DNA of 64,000 nt from Bacteroidales bacterium (GCA_022009815.1 CP091725.1:620001-684000); one strand, 5' to 3'. Positions 40,826 to 51,312 are shown, counted from the first letter of the stretch. Translations and numbers: made by a program. Notes: generated from the letters alone by a model not told the origin.

Positions 40826-41401
40826 TTAAACTGGAGGTGTTGTCTCCTGGCGCTTCGGTATCGGGAAGATGCCCGAAGGCTTCTTTATCAAATAATTATG
40901 CAAATTCTCGTCCGACTTGAAGCCATATCCCTCAAGGATGCGGTCGGCGCGTTCGATATGCACAAACGAGTCGCTGCGCACCTCATGGAAAGTCTGATCC
41001 CAATATATCTGTTCGGTCTCGATGAGCTCTTTTTTCGTGTTGCGTATCACGACATTGCCGTCGAGACGCCACAGCTTGTCATTTTTGAAGTAGAAAGCGG
41101 AGTCGCAACGTATTGTCGCCTCAACCTTGAAATTGTCGTCAAACTTTTCAAGAAACAGACCGTAAGGAAATTTCCAATTCGGACGGCGCGCCTCGTCGTA
41201 GACAAGCCACAGCTTTGCCGTGATGCGGTAGCGCGTCATGCCAGAGTCGCTGATCAGCGTCATCACGTCGCGCGTCTTCATCGACACCACACTGTCGCGG
41301 TTTGCTGGAGTGGCCACCACATCGCGTTTCACCTCCTTGCAAGCCGGCAGCAACGCCGTCAGCAGCGTTGCCAAGAATAATATGCTTGTTGCCGTACGCA
41401 T
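40826..41401 (-). CDS. lptC: LPS export lipoprotein LptC
   Basis: LptC forms part of the periplasmic bridge that takes LPS from LptBFG to LptA. The 191-residue protein has a lipoprotein signal (LLTALLPAC, Cys21) and the LptC beta-jellyroll sequence: VMTLISDSGMTRYRITAKLW, then RCDSAFYFKNDKLWRLDGNV and IYWDQTFHEVRSDSFVHIER. The start at 41401 gives the lipobox its proper spacing. It sits between an OMP gene and the CorC-like gene, an order I recall from other Bacteroidales. Confidence 0.92.
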   Translation of the reverse strand: MRTATSILFLATLLTALLPACKEVKRDVVATPANRDSVVSMKTRDVMTLISDSGMTRYRITAKLWLVYDEARRPNWKFPYGLFLEKFDDNFKVEATIRCDSAFYFKNDKLWRLDGNVVIRNTKKELIETEQIYWDQTFHEVRSDSFVHIERADRILEGYGFKSDENLHNYLIKKPSGIFPIPKRQETTPPV

Positions 41402-41408
41402 CTGCAAA

Positions 41409-42707
41409 TTAGCGGATTTTCTCCTTCCAGAAAGCAAATTCCTTGAAGTTTATGCCAAGCGTGATGTTGAAATAGTTTTCTGTCACAAGGCTTGCAGGAT
41501 AAGCCTTGCGACGCTTATACTCAAAACCGAGGTTGATTACGGTTTTCTGCGCCACGGTAGGAAGTCCGAAACCGCAGCTTACGCCGAACTCTTTCAGATG
41601 GTTGTCGCCTATCATCAGATAGTCGCGCGTGTATGAGCCACCGAGGCGGTAAGCCACACGCTGCAGATACGACCCGCGCATACGTGGCACATACTGCACA
41701 CCGGCGGCAATGCGCCAGCGGTCGTCGAGACGCGTCTGATACATCACGTTGCCGTCTTCATTTGTCAAGCCCGGGAACGTGGCCTTGCTCCACTGCTGCA
41801 ACGAGAAGTCGACCTCGGCAGAAAGACGCTGATCGAAGTTGTAATTCAAGCCGAATGCATACGCGTTTGGCTTGCTGTAGCCCATTGTCTGCAAACGCTC
41901 ATTGGCGATGGTGTCAGGTTTTGCCGCCCCAGAGGTCGACGACACGTCGCCCGACATATCATATTTCACGCCCCATGTGCGTCCGTGGAAATCTTTCTTC
42001 GGCGAATATGTGAAACCGAATGTCAGCTGATGCTTCGGAGCCAGACGCTGCGTGTACTGCAAACCCAGAAGCACATTCCAGTCGCGCACCTGTATTTTCT
42101 GCTCATAAAGCGTCGATGTCGACGATATGACGTATTGGTCGTTGACAATCGTACCGAATTGGTAAGAGAAGTTGGCACCAAGCGTCAATCCGCGCAACGG
42201 ACGCGCGCCCAGACCGATATAAAGCTCGTCGATGCCGCCGTAGCCCGACACGCTTGTCGACTGCGATGTCAGCACCGTTCCGTCGTCGGCCTTGAGATTG
42301 TTGCCAAACGAGTAGCCCACTGTGGTGTAGGGCACCAGGCCGATGCTCGCGCCCATATATTTCGTTATCGGGAACTGCAGCGTAAGGTAGTTCAAGCCAC
42401 CGCCGAAAGCCTTTCCGCTGTTGCCGTTCTCGCTCGACTTCAACTGCGTAAGGTCAAGACCGATGTCCCAATGCAACGTCAACGAGTCGGTTGCGGCATA
42501 CGATGCCGGGTTCATCACGTTGATCTGACGGCCGTCGGCCATAGCCACGCCCACGCCGCCCATGTTGCGCTGCGCGCTGGTTGCATAGTCGCTGAACAGT
42601 CCGTAACCATATCGTGAATAAGGCGACGACTGGTTTTGGGCAAACATCTGTCCCACTGCCGCCACGGCGAGAGCCGCCAATACTGTAATTTTCTTATAAT
42701 ATCTCAT
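41409..42707 (-). CDS. Outer-membrane beta-barrel protein (FadL/OmpP1-like)
   Basis: This is a 432-residue protein with a cleavable signal (ending MFAQNQSS) and alternating amphipathic beta strands ending in a short barrel strand. The early motif SPYSRYGYGLFSDYATSAQRNMGGVGVAMADG and the following INVMNPASYAATD resemble FadL/OmpP1-type barrels that carry hydrophobic compounds. It overlaps the coaX stop by 14 bp and lies 7 bp before lptC. A role beside LPS export is possible but unproven. Confidence 0.75.
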   Translation of the reverse strand: MRYYKKITVLAALAVAAVGQMFAQNQSSPYSRYGYGLFSDYATSAQRNMGGVGVAMADGRQINVMNPASYAATDSLTLHWDIGLDLTQLKSSENGNSGKAFGGGLNYLTLQFPITKYMGASIGLVPYTTVGYSFGNNLKADDGTVLTSQSTSVSGYGGIDELYIGLGARPLRGLTLGANFSYQFGTIVNDQYVISSTSTLYEQKIQVRDWNVLLGLQYTQRLAPKHQLTFGFTYSPKKDFHGRTWGVKYDMSGDVSSTSGAAKPDTIANERLQTMGYSKPNAYAFGLNYNFDQRLSAEVDFSLQQWSKATFPGLTNEDGNVMYQTRLDDRWRIAAGVQYVPRMRGSYLQRVAYRLGGSYTRDYLMIGDNHLKEFGVSCGFGLPTVAQKTVINLGFEYKRRKAYPASLVTENYFNITLGINFKEFAFWKEKIR

Positions 42708-43416
42708 TGTATTCTAATATTCTGTTTAATCCTTTTGCCACCAAATCGTTGTCGACAATCACGTTGCCTGAAATCCTGCCTGCCACCAGCGGGCTGTCGC
42801 CTCCAGTAAGCACTATCGCGGGCGAGCCGAGTCGGCGAGCCAGTATCTCAATCTCCGCCACAAGCCCGAGCACCACGCCGGAGCGGATGGCGGTAGGCGT
42901 GTCGTAGCCTACCGTAGGGATGTCGCCACCGACATCCACACGCGGCAGCTGCACGCAATGCGAAGCCAGCGCCTGAAAGCGCAACGACAGCCCGGGGGCT
43001 ATGTTGCCGCCTTTGAAATGCGCGTCGGCGGTGACATAGTCGTAGGTCACAGCCGTGCCGGCGTCGACCACCAGGCAGTCGCGTCCGGGAGCAAGCGTCA
43101 GCGCGCCCACTGCGGCGGCTATGCGGTCGTGTCCCAGAGTGGAGGGCGTGGCATAGTCAATGGCAAGCGGCATGGGCAGACGCTCATCGAGCATATACGT
43201 GCGCACGCCTTTCGCCGACAGCAGTTCTTCAATCTGGCTGTCGTTGCCCACCACCGACGAATAAATCGCCGCCGTCACCGTGTGTCCTGCCATCACAAGG
43301 TCGAGGTCGCCCGGCGCAAGCCGCTCGAAGCGGTGCGACTGCAACAACTCTGTTCCTGAAAACACCGACACCTTTGCCGACGAGTTACCCTGGTCGATTG
43401 TCAGACTTAAATTCAT
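42694..43416 (-). CDS. coaX: Type III pantothenate kinase
   Basis: CoaX phosphorylates pantothenate, the first step of coenzyme A synthesis. Its ASKHA fold shows the phosphate-1 motif TIDQGNSSAKVSVF, the pantothenate-site GHDRIAAAVGAL, the phosphate-2 motif LVVDAGTAVTYDYV and the adenosine motif IVLTGGDSPLVA. The 240-residue length is standard. Confidence 0.96.
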   Translation of the reverse strand: MNLSLTIDQGNSSAKVSVFSGTELLQSHRFERLAPGDLDLVMAGHTVTAAIYSSVVGNDSQIEELLSAKGVRTYMLDERLPMPLAIDYATPSTLGHDRIAAAVGALTLAPGRDCLVVDAGTAVTYDYVTADAHFKGGNIAPGLSLRFQALASHCVQLPRVDVGGDIPTVGYDTPTAIRSGVVLGLVAEIEILARRLGSPAIVLTGGDSPLVAGRISGNVIVDNDLVAKGLNRILEYNEIL

Positions 43417-43491
43417 TCTTCGGACAAAAATACTAATTACTACTCAATTATGCGGCGGTTTGACTCGGTTTTCGCCTTCCGCCGCGACATT

Positions 43492-43895
43492 TTAATGTTT
43501 TTTACCGACCACATCGGTGTTTTCCGCCTTCTTCGCCTCCTTGCGCAACTGGTAGTCAATCATAAACGACGCGTAGACCTGCACCACGGCGCCTGCCGTC
43601 AGAAAGCCGAGCCACGTGCTGTGGTATGGGTCGGAGAAAAGAAACAGCGCCGAGACCACATAGCACATCGCCGACCAGAATTCCAGAGTGAAAGACGGCG
43701 CACGCGCAGGCTGAACGCCTGTTTGCGGCGCGCCGCGCGCTGAAACACGCGCACCACTACGATGAGCATTGCCGCAAAGGTGAAGATGTAGCGCAGCCAC
43801 GGCGTTTTCACATCCACAAGCGGCAGAAAAGCCGCCAGCAGCAATATCACCATTCCCACCGACAGCAATATGTTGAGCACATTTTCCTTTTTCAT
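43492..43895 (-). CDS. Small membrane protein of about 134 aa, frameshifted
   Basis: Four hydrophobic helices are evident (NILLSVGMVILLLAAFLPLV, LRYIFTFAAMLIVVVRVF, WSAMCYVVSALFLF and WLGFLTAGAVVQVYASFMI), with a basic linker RAARRKQAF. One base is missing near 43697; the join reads RVRRLSTLEFWSAMCYV. I do not recognise a named family. Its place between a divIC-like gene and coaX suggests a conserved Bacteroidales membrane protein of unknown function. Confidence 0.7.
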
Positions 43896-43914
43896 TTTTT
43901 CGATATATCTGTTT

Positions 43915-44214
43915 TTATTCGTTCACAATATACAAGTCTTCGTTTTCGCGCTTCATCAGGTATTCCTCTCTGACAATGCGCTCCAACGTCTCGTGGTCGC
44001 TCTCGAGCAAGCGCAGGCGCTCACGATAGACGGCGGTCGAGTCGTCGCACTCCTTTATCTGCGCCTTTAGGTCTTTTATCCTTGCGTCATACTCCATCGA
44101 GCGGAAATAGTTGTAGTCGGAAAAAAAGGTGATATACACACCGAACGCCACCACAACCACAATCCAGAAATTGAATTTCTTGATTCCGTCTTTTATGCGT
44201 CCTAAAAATCCCAT
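43915..44214 (-). CDS. FtsB/DivIC-like septum formation initiator
   Basis: This 99-residue protein has a single N-terminal membrane helix (FNFWIVVVVAFGVYITFF), a coiled coil (RSMEYDARIKDLKAQIKECDD through ERLRLLESDHETLERI) and a C-terminal REEYLMKRENEDLYIV. That is the FtsB/DivIC pattern, a bitopic divisome protein working with FtsL and FtsQ. The start at 44214 removes an 18-residue extension that overlaps trmD. Confidence 0.9.
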   Translation of the reverse strand: MGFLGRIKDGIKKFNFWIVVVVAFGVYITFFSDYNYFRSMEYDARIKDLKAQIKECDDSTAVYRERLRLLESDHETLERIVREEYLMKRENEDLYIVNE

Positions 44215-44236
44215 AGCGCAGTCCTCCTCCGTTTTT

Positions 44237-44914
44237 TTATTCATCAAGCAGGTCAGGGCGCAACTCACGTGTGCGCTTCAACGCCATTTCATGCTTCCAG
44301 TCGTCGATGCGTGCCTGATGTCCCGACAGCAGCACGTCGGGCACACGCCATCCCTTATACTCCGCCGGACGCGTATAGACGGGCGGCGCAAGCAGGTTGT
44401 CCTGAAAAGAGTCGCTCAGCGCCGACTGCTCATCGCCGATGGCTCCGGGAATGAGGCGCACAATGGCGTCGGTGATGATTGCCGCCGGCAGCTCGCCGCC
44501 GGTCAACACGTAGTCGCCGATTGTGATTTCCTTTGTAATGAAATGCTCGCGGATGCGGTAGTCGATGCCTTTGTAATGGCCGCAGAGGATAATCAGGTTT
44601 TCTGACAACGACAGCGTGTTTGCCATCCGCTGGTCAAACTTCTCGCCGTCGGGTGTCACAAAAATCACCTCATCATAATCGCGTTCCGCCTTCAGCGCGG
44701 AGATGCAACGGTCCACCGGTTCTATCTGCATAACCATACCTGCCTCGCCGCCAAACGGATAGTCGTCGACGTGGCGATGCTTGTCAAGACTGTATTCGCG
44801 GAGATCGTGCACCACGATTTCCGCCAACCCCTTGTTTTGAGCCCTTTTCAGAATCGAGCAGTTCAGCGGCGACTCAAGCATTTCCGGCAGAACTGTTATT
44901 ATATCAATGCGCAT
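44237..44914 (-). CDS. trmD: tRNA (guanine-N1)-methyltransferase
   Basis: TrmD methylates G37 of tRNAs using S-adenosylmethionine within a trefoil-knot (SPOUT) fold. Conserved segments are VDDYPFGGEAGMVMQIEP, LIILCGHYKGIDYRI, IGDYVLTGGELPAAIITDA and VLLSGHQARIDDWK. The 225 residues match the family. It heads the minus-strand run trmD-divIC-membrane protein-coaX-OMP-lptC-CorC. Its promoter lies unusually close to the start codon. Confidence 0.97.
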   Translation of the reverse strand: MRIDIITVLPEMLESPLNCSILKRAQNKGLAEIVVHDLREYSLDKHRHVDDYPFGGEAGMVMQIEPVDRCISALKAERDYDEVIFVTPDGEKFDQRMANTLSLSENLIILCGHYKGIDYRIREHFITKEITIGDYVLTGGELPAAIITDAIVRLIPGAIGDEQSALSDSFQDNLLAPPVYTRPAEYKGWRVPDVLLSGHQARIDDWKHEMALKRTRELRPDLLDE

Positions 44915-44917
44915 TAT

Positions 44918-44942
44918 GGCGCAAAGTTAGTGACTTTGCGCC
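44918..44942 (-). promoter_or_regulatory. Palindrome containing the trmD -7 promoter element
   Basis: A 10-bp perfect inverted repeat, GGCGCAAAGT (44918-44927) with ACTTTGCGCC (44933-44942), contains minus-strand TAACTTTG (44922-44929). The -7 box ends about 7 bp from the trmD ATG, implying a leaderless or very short leader mRNA. Confidence 0.5.
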
Positions 44943-45040
44943 TAATTGCAAAAAAAATATCGCCGAGGCGGAATTATCAGCAATTTATTATGCTGATAAG
45001 CACATTTTTGTGTTGCACAACATATAATTTTTTTTTGTTT

Positions 45041-45072
45041 TTTGTTTTTTCCCGCGCACATCCATATCTTTA
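45041..45072 (+). promoter_or_regulatory. Probable promoter of the TonB-receptor operon
   Basis: TTTG (45041-45044), 20 bp, then TATCTTTA (45065-45072), a one-base variant of the -7 consensus, lie 60 bp before the start codon. Confidence 0.5.
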
Positions 45073-45132
45073 ACGCATTTATTAGAGCAATATAAATACA
45101 ACACCAATAGAACACAACCTAATATTCTGATT

Positions 45133-47702
45133 ATGAAAAATTTATTAGTACTATTAGCTGTGCTCGTTTCTGCCATCAGCCTCCATGCTCAGGTAGTTCA
45201 AGTTGTGGTCAGCGGCTCGGTGCGCGACGCTGAGACAGGGGAAGCGTTGGCTGGGGCGAGCGTTTACACAAAGGATTATCGCTACGGGCAAATCACCGAC
45301 AACGCCGGTTTCTTTGAGCTGAAAGCTGTCAAGGACGAAACGTTGAATCTACACGTCAGTTATGTGGGCTACAAAACGCAAACCATAAAAGTCAAAGCCG
45401 ACAGAAAAAGGACTGTCACCATAAAGCTTGAACACGACAACCAACTGCGCGACGTGACAATATACGCTCCGTCGGAAATAGGCATACGCTCTTCGCAGAT
45501 GAGTGCCAACGAGCTGTCGATACGCCAAATAAAGTCGATTCCAGCAACGCTCGGCGAGGTCGACATTCTGAAAGCATTGCAGACATTGCCAGGAGTGCAG
45601 TCGGGCAGCGACGGCACCGCCGGCATCTATGTGCGCGGCGGCAACTACGACCAAAACCAAATTACAATCGATGGCTTTCCGGTCTATAATCCGGAACATC
45701 TGAAGGGATTCGTGTCGGTGTTCAGCCCGGAGATGGTGAGTGGCGTGACAATCTACAAGGGCGGCTTTCCGGCGCGCTATGGATCGCGACTGTCGAGCGT
45801 GGTCGATGTGGAGCTGAAGGACGGCGACTTCGACCGCTACCACGGCTCACTGACAGCGGGAGTGATGTCGTCGGCGCTGCATGTTGAAGGACCTATATGG
45901 AAAGGACATACATCATTCAGCGTGTCTGGCCGAGCGTCATATCTCAACGCCATCGTGATTCCTGTGATGAAACACATAATCGACAACCAGAATGTGCTCA
46001 ATCCATATCTCAATCTTAGCTATTACGATGTCACGGCGCGCCTTGCACATCGATTTTCGAAGCGCGACCGCCTGACCGCCTCGTTCTACATAGGCAACGA
46101 CAAGGACGATGTCACCCCGTCAAGCTGGCATACGCAGACAAACGAATATCTTCCAGAAGAAGAATTGACAAGTATTTCAAATCGGAAACGGAAAACAATT
46201 CATCAAGCAATTGGGGCAACATCGTTGGCGGACTGACGTGGATACACACTTTTTCCGACAAATTGCAGATGCGCGCATCGGCTGGCTACAGCCAATACCG
46301 CTACAATCTTTCTCAATCGGAAAAAGTCGACAAGTCATGGTTGTCGAAAAAGGACAACAAAAAAGACATCTCTTTAAACCAAACGCTCAGCAAAGACTCC
46401 TATGCGAAATATCATTCACGAATCGGCGATTTCACGGCAAAAATAGATTTCACCCATAAAGCGGCGGCACGCAACACGCTGCGCTACGGCGCAGGCGCCA
46501 CATGGCAGCATTTCGCTCCGACGGTCGATGTATACGACCATTCGATTGTGACAAAATATCCTATAATCGATGACTACAGCATCAAAGAAACGCTGCGCGA
46601 CGAAACCATCGGCAGCACAACAAACTCAACCACAATCAGCGTCTATGCCGAGGACGATTGGGACATCAGCCATTGGTTGAAGGCCAACATCGGTCTGCGC
46701 TACGTGCTCTACTCACTGTCAGACCACACCGCCCACTCGCTTGAACCGCGCGCGTCGGTGAGGTTTCTGCCCACAGACCAACTGGCATTGAAGCTGTCGT
46801 ACGCAAGGATGTCGCAGGGATTCCACATGCTTACGAGCGGCAACATCGTGATGCCGTCAGACATTTGGGTGCCTGTCACAAAGAGATTGCCGTTGATGCA
46901 TTCCGACCAGGTGGCTGCTGGGGCGGGATACGAATTTGTCAAGGGTCTGACACTGGAGGTTGAAGGATACTACAAATGGATGCACAATCTGGCAGAATAC
47001 CGCGATGGAGCCTCGTTTCTGACCACCACCGGCGATTGGCAGAACATGGCTGTGACAGGACGTGGCAGGGCATACGGCGCGGAGGTGCTGCTTAAAAAAG
47101 AAACAGGAAAGACCACAGGGTGGCTGAGCTACACGTGGGCAAAAGCACTGCGCACATTCGACCGACCGATGCAGGAACTTAACGGCGGCAGGGAGTTTCC
47201 CGCTGCCAACGACCGCCGCCACAATTTAAACATCATCATTGCGCACCGATTCGACAAGCACTGGACCGTGTCGGCGTCATGGACATTCCGCAGCGGACGT
47301 CGCGGCAATGTGGCGACAACGGTGGTGAGCGGCGGCAGAATCGACGAATATGACCCTGTGGGCGACAATTTCTCAAGCGAAGAAGGCATTCCGCCGCACG
47401 ACATGGTCACCTATGACCCGGGCAATGGAACATCCTTTTACCGCTACAGCAGGTTTTACACATATCGCGGCCGCAACTCCTTCCGCATCCCCGACGAGCA
47501 CCATCTCGACCTGCGCGTGGTCTACACTCTGCGCCACCGCCGCGCCGAGAGTGCGCTCGGTCTGAGCCTATACAACATCTACAACCACCAGAACATCACC
47601 GATGTCTATGTCAGCTACGACAACGTCACGGCAAAGCCTTTTCTGAAAGGCGTGTGCAAACTGCCGTTCCTGCCGTCGGTCGACTACACCATCAAATTCT
47701 AA
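45133..47702 (+). CDS. TonB-dependent outer-membrane receptor with carboxypeptidase-regulatory domain, frameshifted
   Basis: A signal peptide is followed by a CarboxypepD_reg-like domain (VSGSVRDAETGEALAGASV to about residue 105). A plug domain follows (QTLPGVQSGSDGTAGIYVRGG, YNPEHLKGFVSVFSPEMV, GFPARYGSRLSSVVDVELKDG), then a 22-strand-type barrel ending VDYTIKF. Such receptors import a ligand with TonB energy. One base is missing near 46167; the repaired protein has about 856 residues. The partner gene 7 bp downstream encodes a DUF4249 lipoprotein instead of SusD, a pairing typical of non-glycan TonB systems. The ligand is unknown. Confidence 0.9.
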
Positions 47703-47709
47703 AAATGCT

Positions 47710-48702
47710 ATGAACAAGATAAAATATCTGCTTGCCTTAATCGTTTTTCTCGCCACAAGCTGCGAGATTGAACTGAAAAACGATGATACGGAACTGCCGC
47801 CGGAACTGACGGTCAACGCCCTGGTCTCTACCGACACCATCTTGACCGCAACCGTCACCACGGCTACGAGTTTCAAGGAATTCACAATCGATGAATATAT
47901 CGACTTCGCCGACTATGAGGACAAGAATTTCAACGACGAGCTTGTGAGGCTGACGGTGATTCCGACCACTCAGGTTACGGCTACGGTCAACGGTTCCGAC
48001 GTATACCAACTGAAGTATAATGCCGACAATCTCAATTTCCAATGCGACTACCGCCCGAAAGAGGGCGACGTGATTAAAATCGAGGCTGCCGCCGACGGCT
48101 ATCCCACAGCCTGCGCTCAAGTGGTTGTGCCGCAGCATCAGCGGCTTGAGATTGTGAGTTGCGAGAGGCTCTACGACCCGATGTCGTACGACATTGATAC
48201 CAACACCGCGCAGGACACCGTGGCGCGCATCACGCTGCGCATCACCGACCCTTCTTCCGAGAATAATTATTATCGGCTGAAAGTGCGCAGCGCCGGACAT
48301 TTAGGCAGTATGTATTTTTTCAAGGACTCGTTTGCAAGCAGCGATGTCATTTTCAAGAACGTGGCGCTCCACAAAGGCTACGGCGGTTGGGCGGCAGGAA
48401 TGTCGAACGTGTTCTGCGACTATCTGATAAACGGCAAGACTTACGATTTCGTAGTGGAAACGCGGCTGCGCGAGACGCGGCCTGTGCATTCCAATGGCCG
48501 CGAAGGACCTGAGGACAAATGGGTTGACATCGAGCTGCAATCGATTACCCCTGATTTCTACCATTACCTCAATTCTGTGTGGATCTACCGCATCACCGAC
48601 CGCGACGCCTACTCAGAGACGGTGCTCATCCACAGCAACGTAGACAACGGTTGGGGCATTGTCGGCGCGCTGGCCACGGAGAGACACACCATCAGGTTCT
48701 GA
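47710..48702 (+). CDS. DUF4249 lipoprotein partner of the TonB receptor
   Basis: The 330-residue protein has a lipobox LATSC (Cys18) and the DUF4249 pattern: acidic N-terminus IELKNDDTELPPELTVNALVS, an Ig-like first half (EGDVIKIEAAADGYPTACAQV), and a C-terminal part with ITPDFYHYLNSVWIYR and VDNGWGIVGALA. DUF4249 proteins are co-encoded with TonB receptors and are presumed surface-exposed ligand-binding or lid proteins analogous to SusD. It is the second and last gene of the operon. Confidence 0.9.
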   Translation: MNKIKYLLALIVFLATSCEIELKNDDTELPPELTVNALVSTDTILTATVTTATSFKEFTIDEYIDFADYEDKNFNDELVRLTVIPTTQVTATVNGSDVYQLKYNADNLNFQCDYRPKEGDVIKIEAAADGYPTACAQVVVPQHQRLEIVSCERLYDPMSYDIDTNTAQDTVARITLRITDPSSENNYYRLKVRSAGHLGSMYFFKDSFASSDVIFKNVALHKGYGGWAAGMSNVFCDYLINGKTYDFVVETRLRETRPVHSNGREGPEDKWVDIELQSITPDFYHYLNSVWIYRITDRDAYSETVLIHSNVDNGWGIVGALATERHTIRF

Positions 48703-48754
48703 CGATGCCGACGGGGCTTTGCCGGGAATTGTGTTGAATAACATATTGCAATAG

Positions 48755-48785
48755 TTTGCGGTTTGCGGAAGTCTGCGTAACTTTG
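48755..48785 (+). promoter_or_regulatory. Promoter of the lipoate/glycine-cleavage operon
   Basis: TTTG (48755-48758), 19 bp, then TAACTTTG (48778-48785) match the consensus exactly, 24 bp before the first start codon. No glycine riboswitch is visible in the short leader. Confidence 0.75.
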
Positions 48786-48809
48786 GGAGATGGATTTTCG
48801 CAAACCTGA

Positions 48810-49776
48810 ATGAAGCATTTAATACTACCTGACAACGATGAGCGCAGGCTCATTTTCTACCTTTCCATGGAAGAATTCGCCGCCCGTGAGATGGACGGCG
48901 AGGCTTTCTTTCTGTGGCAAGTAAGCCCAACTGTGATTTGGCCGCAACCAATTGATGGAAGCGGAAGTAAACGTGCCTTTCTGCCGCGAGCATGGCATAA
49001 AAATGTTCCGGCGCAAGAGCGGCGGCGGATGCGTATACTCCGACTGGGGCAACATCATGGTGTCTTACATCGTGAAGAGCGAGGACGTCACCACCACCTT
49101 CAACACGTTCCTGCAACGGCTTGCATCAGCGCTGCGCGACATCGGTGTCGACGCGACGGTGTCGGGACGCAACGACATCCAGATCGGCGGGCGCAAGGTG
49201 AGCGGAAACGCCTTCTACAAGGTGCCTGGCAAGAGCATCGTGCATGGCACACTTCTCTTTGCAAGCGACTTTGAGCGGATGCAGCAGGCAATAACGCCGT
49301 CGGCGGTGAAACTGCAGAGCAAAGGGGTGGCTTCGGTGCGCCAGCACGTGACCAACCTCAGCGAGCACACCGACATGCCCATCGAGGAGTTCAAACGCTA
49401 TCTTATCGACAGATTCTGCGACAGCGAGAGGATGCTGACCACCGCCGAGATTGCGCGCATCGAGGAAATCGAGCAGACATATCTCGACGAGAGTTTCTTC
49501 AACGGCAGCAATCCGGCATACACCGTCACCAAATCCGAAAAAATCGCCGGTGTGGGCGAAGTGGCTGTCGGTCTGGAGGTGCGCTCCGACATCATCCACC
49601 ACATCAGCCTGTCGGGCGACTATTTCATGCTCTCCGACCCGATGCCCGTTCTCAACAGCCTGCTCCGCGGCAAGCGCATCGACGAGGCAGCCGAGGCTCT
49701 GAAGGGCATAGACATGGGCAGGCATATCGCAAACCTCACAACAACACAATTGACAGAAATCATCTTAAAATCCTGA
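48810..49776 (+). CDS. lplA: Lipoate-protein ligase A, frameshifted near the N-terminus
   Basis: This ligase activates lipoate with ATP and attaches it to acceptor lysines such as that of GcvH, which is encoded just downstream. The N-terminus is YLSMEEFAAREMDGEAFFLWQ. The frame breaks near 48940 in the expected PTVIFGRNQ motif and then continues EVNVPFCREHGIKMFRRKSGGGCVYSD (the lipoyl-AMP RRxxGGG site). SGRNDIQIGGRKVSGNAFYK carries the catalytic Lys. The accessory C-domain ends TTTQLTEIILKS. Repaired length is about 322 residues. It is the first gene of the gcv operon, 6 bp before gcvT. Confidence 0.92.
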
Positions 49777-49782
49777 TATAAC

Positions 49783-50875
49783 ATGGACGACTTGAAAAAA
49801 ACTTGTCTTTACGACAATCACGTGGCTCTGAAAGCCCAAATGAGTCCTTTCGGCGGATTCATGATGCCGATACAATACAGTTCAATCATTGACGAGCACA
49901 ATGCCGTGCGCCAGCGTGTGGGCATGTTCGACGTGTCGCACATGGGCGAGATCTTCGTCACCGGCGACGATGCCGAACGGTTTGTCAACCACATCTTCAC
50001 CAACGATGTCACAGCCCTTCCCGCAGGAAAGATTCTCTACGGAATGATGCTCTATCCCGACGGCGGCGTGGTCGACGACCTGCTTGTCTACAAAATGGCT
50101 GAGCCAAACGTGGCTGCTGGTGGTGAATGCCGCCAACATCGACAAGGACGACGCCTGGATTCGCGAGCAGGCGAAGGATTTCAATGTGGAAATCGACAAC
50201 GCCTCGCCTCGCTACGGACAGATTGCGCTGCAAGGCCCCGACGCAGAGAAGACTGCCGCCGAGGTGCTGGGAATGGACCTCGGCAACCTGGCTTTCTACA
50301 CTTTCGAGGAAATGGAATGGCAGGGAAACCCTGTGATTGCGAGCCGCACAGGATATACCGGCGAGGACGGTTTTGAATTTTACGCAACGCCCGATGTCAT
50401 CGTTGCAATGTGGGAGAAGCTCATCGCCGCGGGGGTGACGCCGTGCGGTCTCGGATGCCGCGACACGCTGCGCTTCGAGTCAGGACTGCCTCTCTACGGA
50501 CACGAACTCAGCGAGGAAATCTCACCTATAATGGCAGGGTTGGGTATGTTTGTGAAACTCGACAAACCGGAGTTCATAGGCCGCGATGCGTGCGCCAAGC
50601 AGAAAGCCGAAGGAATGGCGAAGAAGGTGGTGGGCATCGAGCTTAACGACCGCGCCATCCCACGCGGAGGCTATGAGGTGGAGGCCGACGGACAGACAAT
50701 CGGCGTTGTGACCACCGGCTACCACACAATCACCACCGACCGCAGCGTGTGTCTCGCCCTCATCGACAGCCGCTATGCCGCCCTCGGCACGGAGGTGGGT
50801 GTGCGCATCCGTCGCAAGGTGTTTGCCGGAACGGTGTGCAAGAAGCGTTTCTACGACAAAAAATACAAGAAATAA
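49783..50875 (+). CDS. gcvT: Glycine cleavage T-protein (aminomethyltransferase), frameshifted
   Basis: The T-protein transfers the methylene group from aminomethyl-lipoyl H-protein to tetrahydrofolate and releases ammonia. MSPFGGFMMPIQYSSIIDEHNAVR and GMFDVSHMGEIFVTG form the folate-site N-domain. TGYTGEDGFEFY, LRFESGLPLYGHEL and the C-terminal barrel (IPRGGYEVEADGQTIGVVTTG) follow. An extra A near 50106 shifts the frame; with it removed the join reads MAEPTWLLVVNAAN and the protein is about 363 residues. Confidence 0.95.
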
Positions 50876-50911
50876 CATACTTAAAATCAAAAACATAAAA
50901 ACTACAGAACT

Positions 50912-51301
50912 ATGGCTAAGACAATTGAAGGTTTATTCTACAGCGAATCTCACGAATGGGTTAAAGTGGACGGCGAAACTGCAATCATCGGCATCTCCGA
51001 CCACGCACAGCAGGCAATGGGCAACATCGTATACGTCGACATGCCTGAGGAGGAAGACGAAGTGACCGCCGACGAGGATTTCGGCGCAGTGGAAAGCGTG
51101 AAGGCCGCCAGCGACCTCATCTCTCCTGTAAGCGGTGTGGTTGTGGAAGTGAACGAGGCTCTTGCCGACGCTCCTGAGCTGCTCAACAAGGACGCTTACG
51201 AAAACTGGATCATCAAGGTGAAAATGGACGATCCTGAGGAGCTGAAAAACCTTATGGACGCTGCCGCTTACGAGAAATTCTGCGAGAACGAGGAACACTA
51301 A
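50912..51301 (+). CDS. gcvH: Glycine cleavage H-protein
   Basis: This is the lipoyl carrier protein of the glycine cleavage system, 129 residues and intact. SHEWVKVDGETAIIGISDHAQ starts the lipoyl fold, and the lipoylated lysine is Lys64 in FGAVESVKAASD. The C-terminal helix has DAAAYEKFCENEEH. It shuttles the aminomethyl group between the P-, T- and L-proteins, all encoded next to it. Confidence 0.97.
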   Translation: MAKTIEGLFYSESHEWVKVDGETAIIGISDHAQQAMGNIVYVDMPEEEDEVTADEDFGAVESVKAASDLISPVSGVVVEVNEALADAPELLNKDAYENWIIKVKMDDPEELKNLMDAAAYEKFCENEEH

Positions 51302-51312
51302 GACTTGTGGCT

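Noticed and set aside
48703..48809. Glycine riboswitch ahead of the gcv operon
   Set aside because: The leader between promoter and start is only about 24 bp, and none of the tandem glycine aptamer motifs are present.
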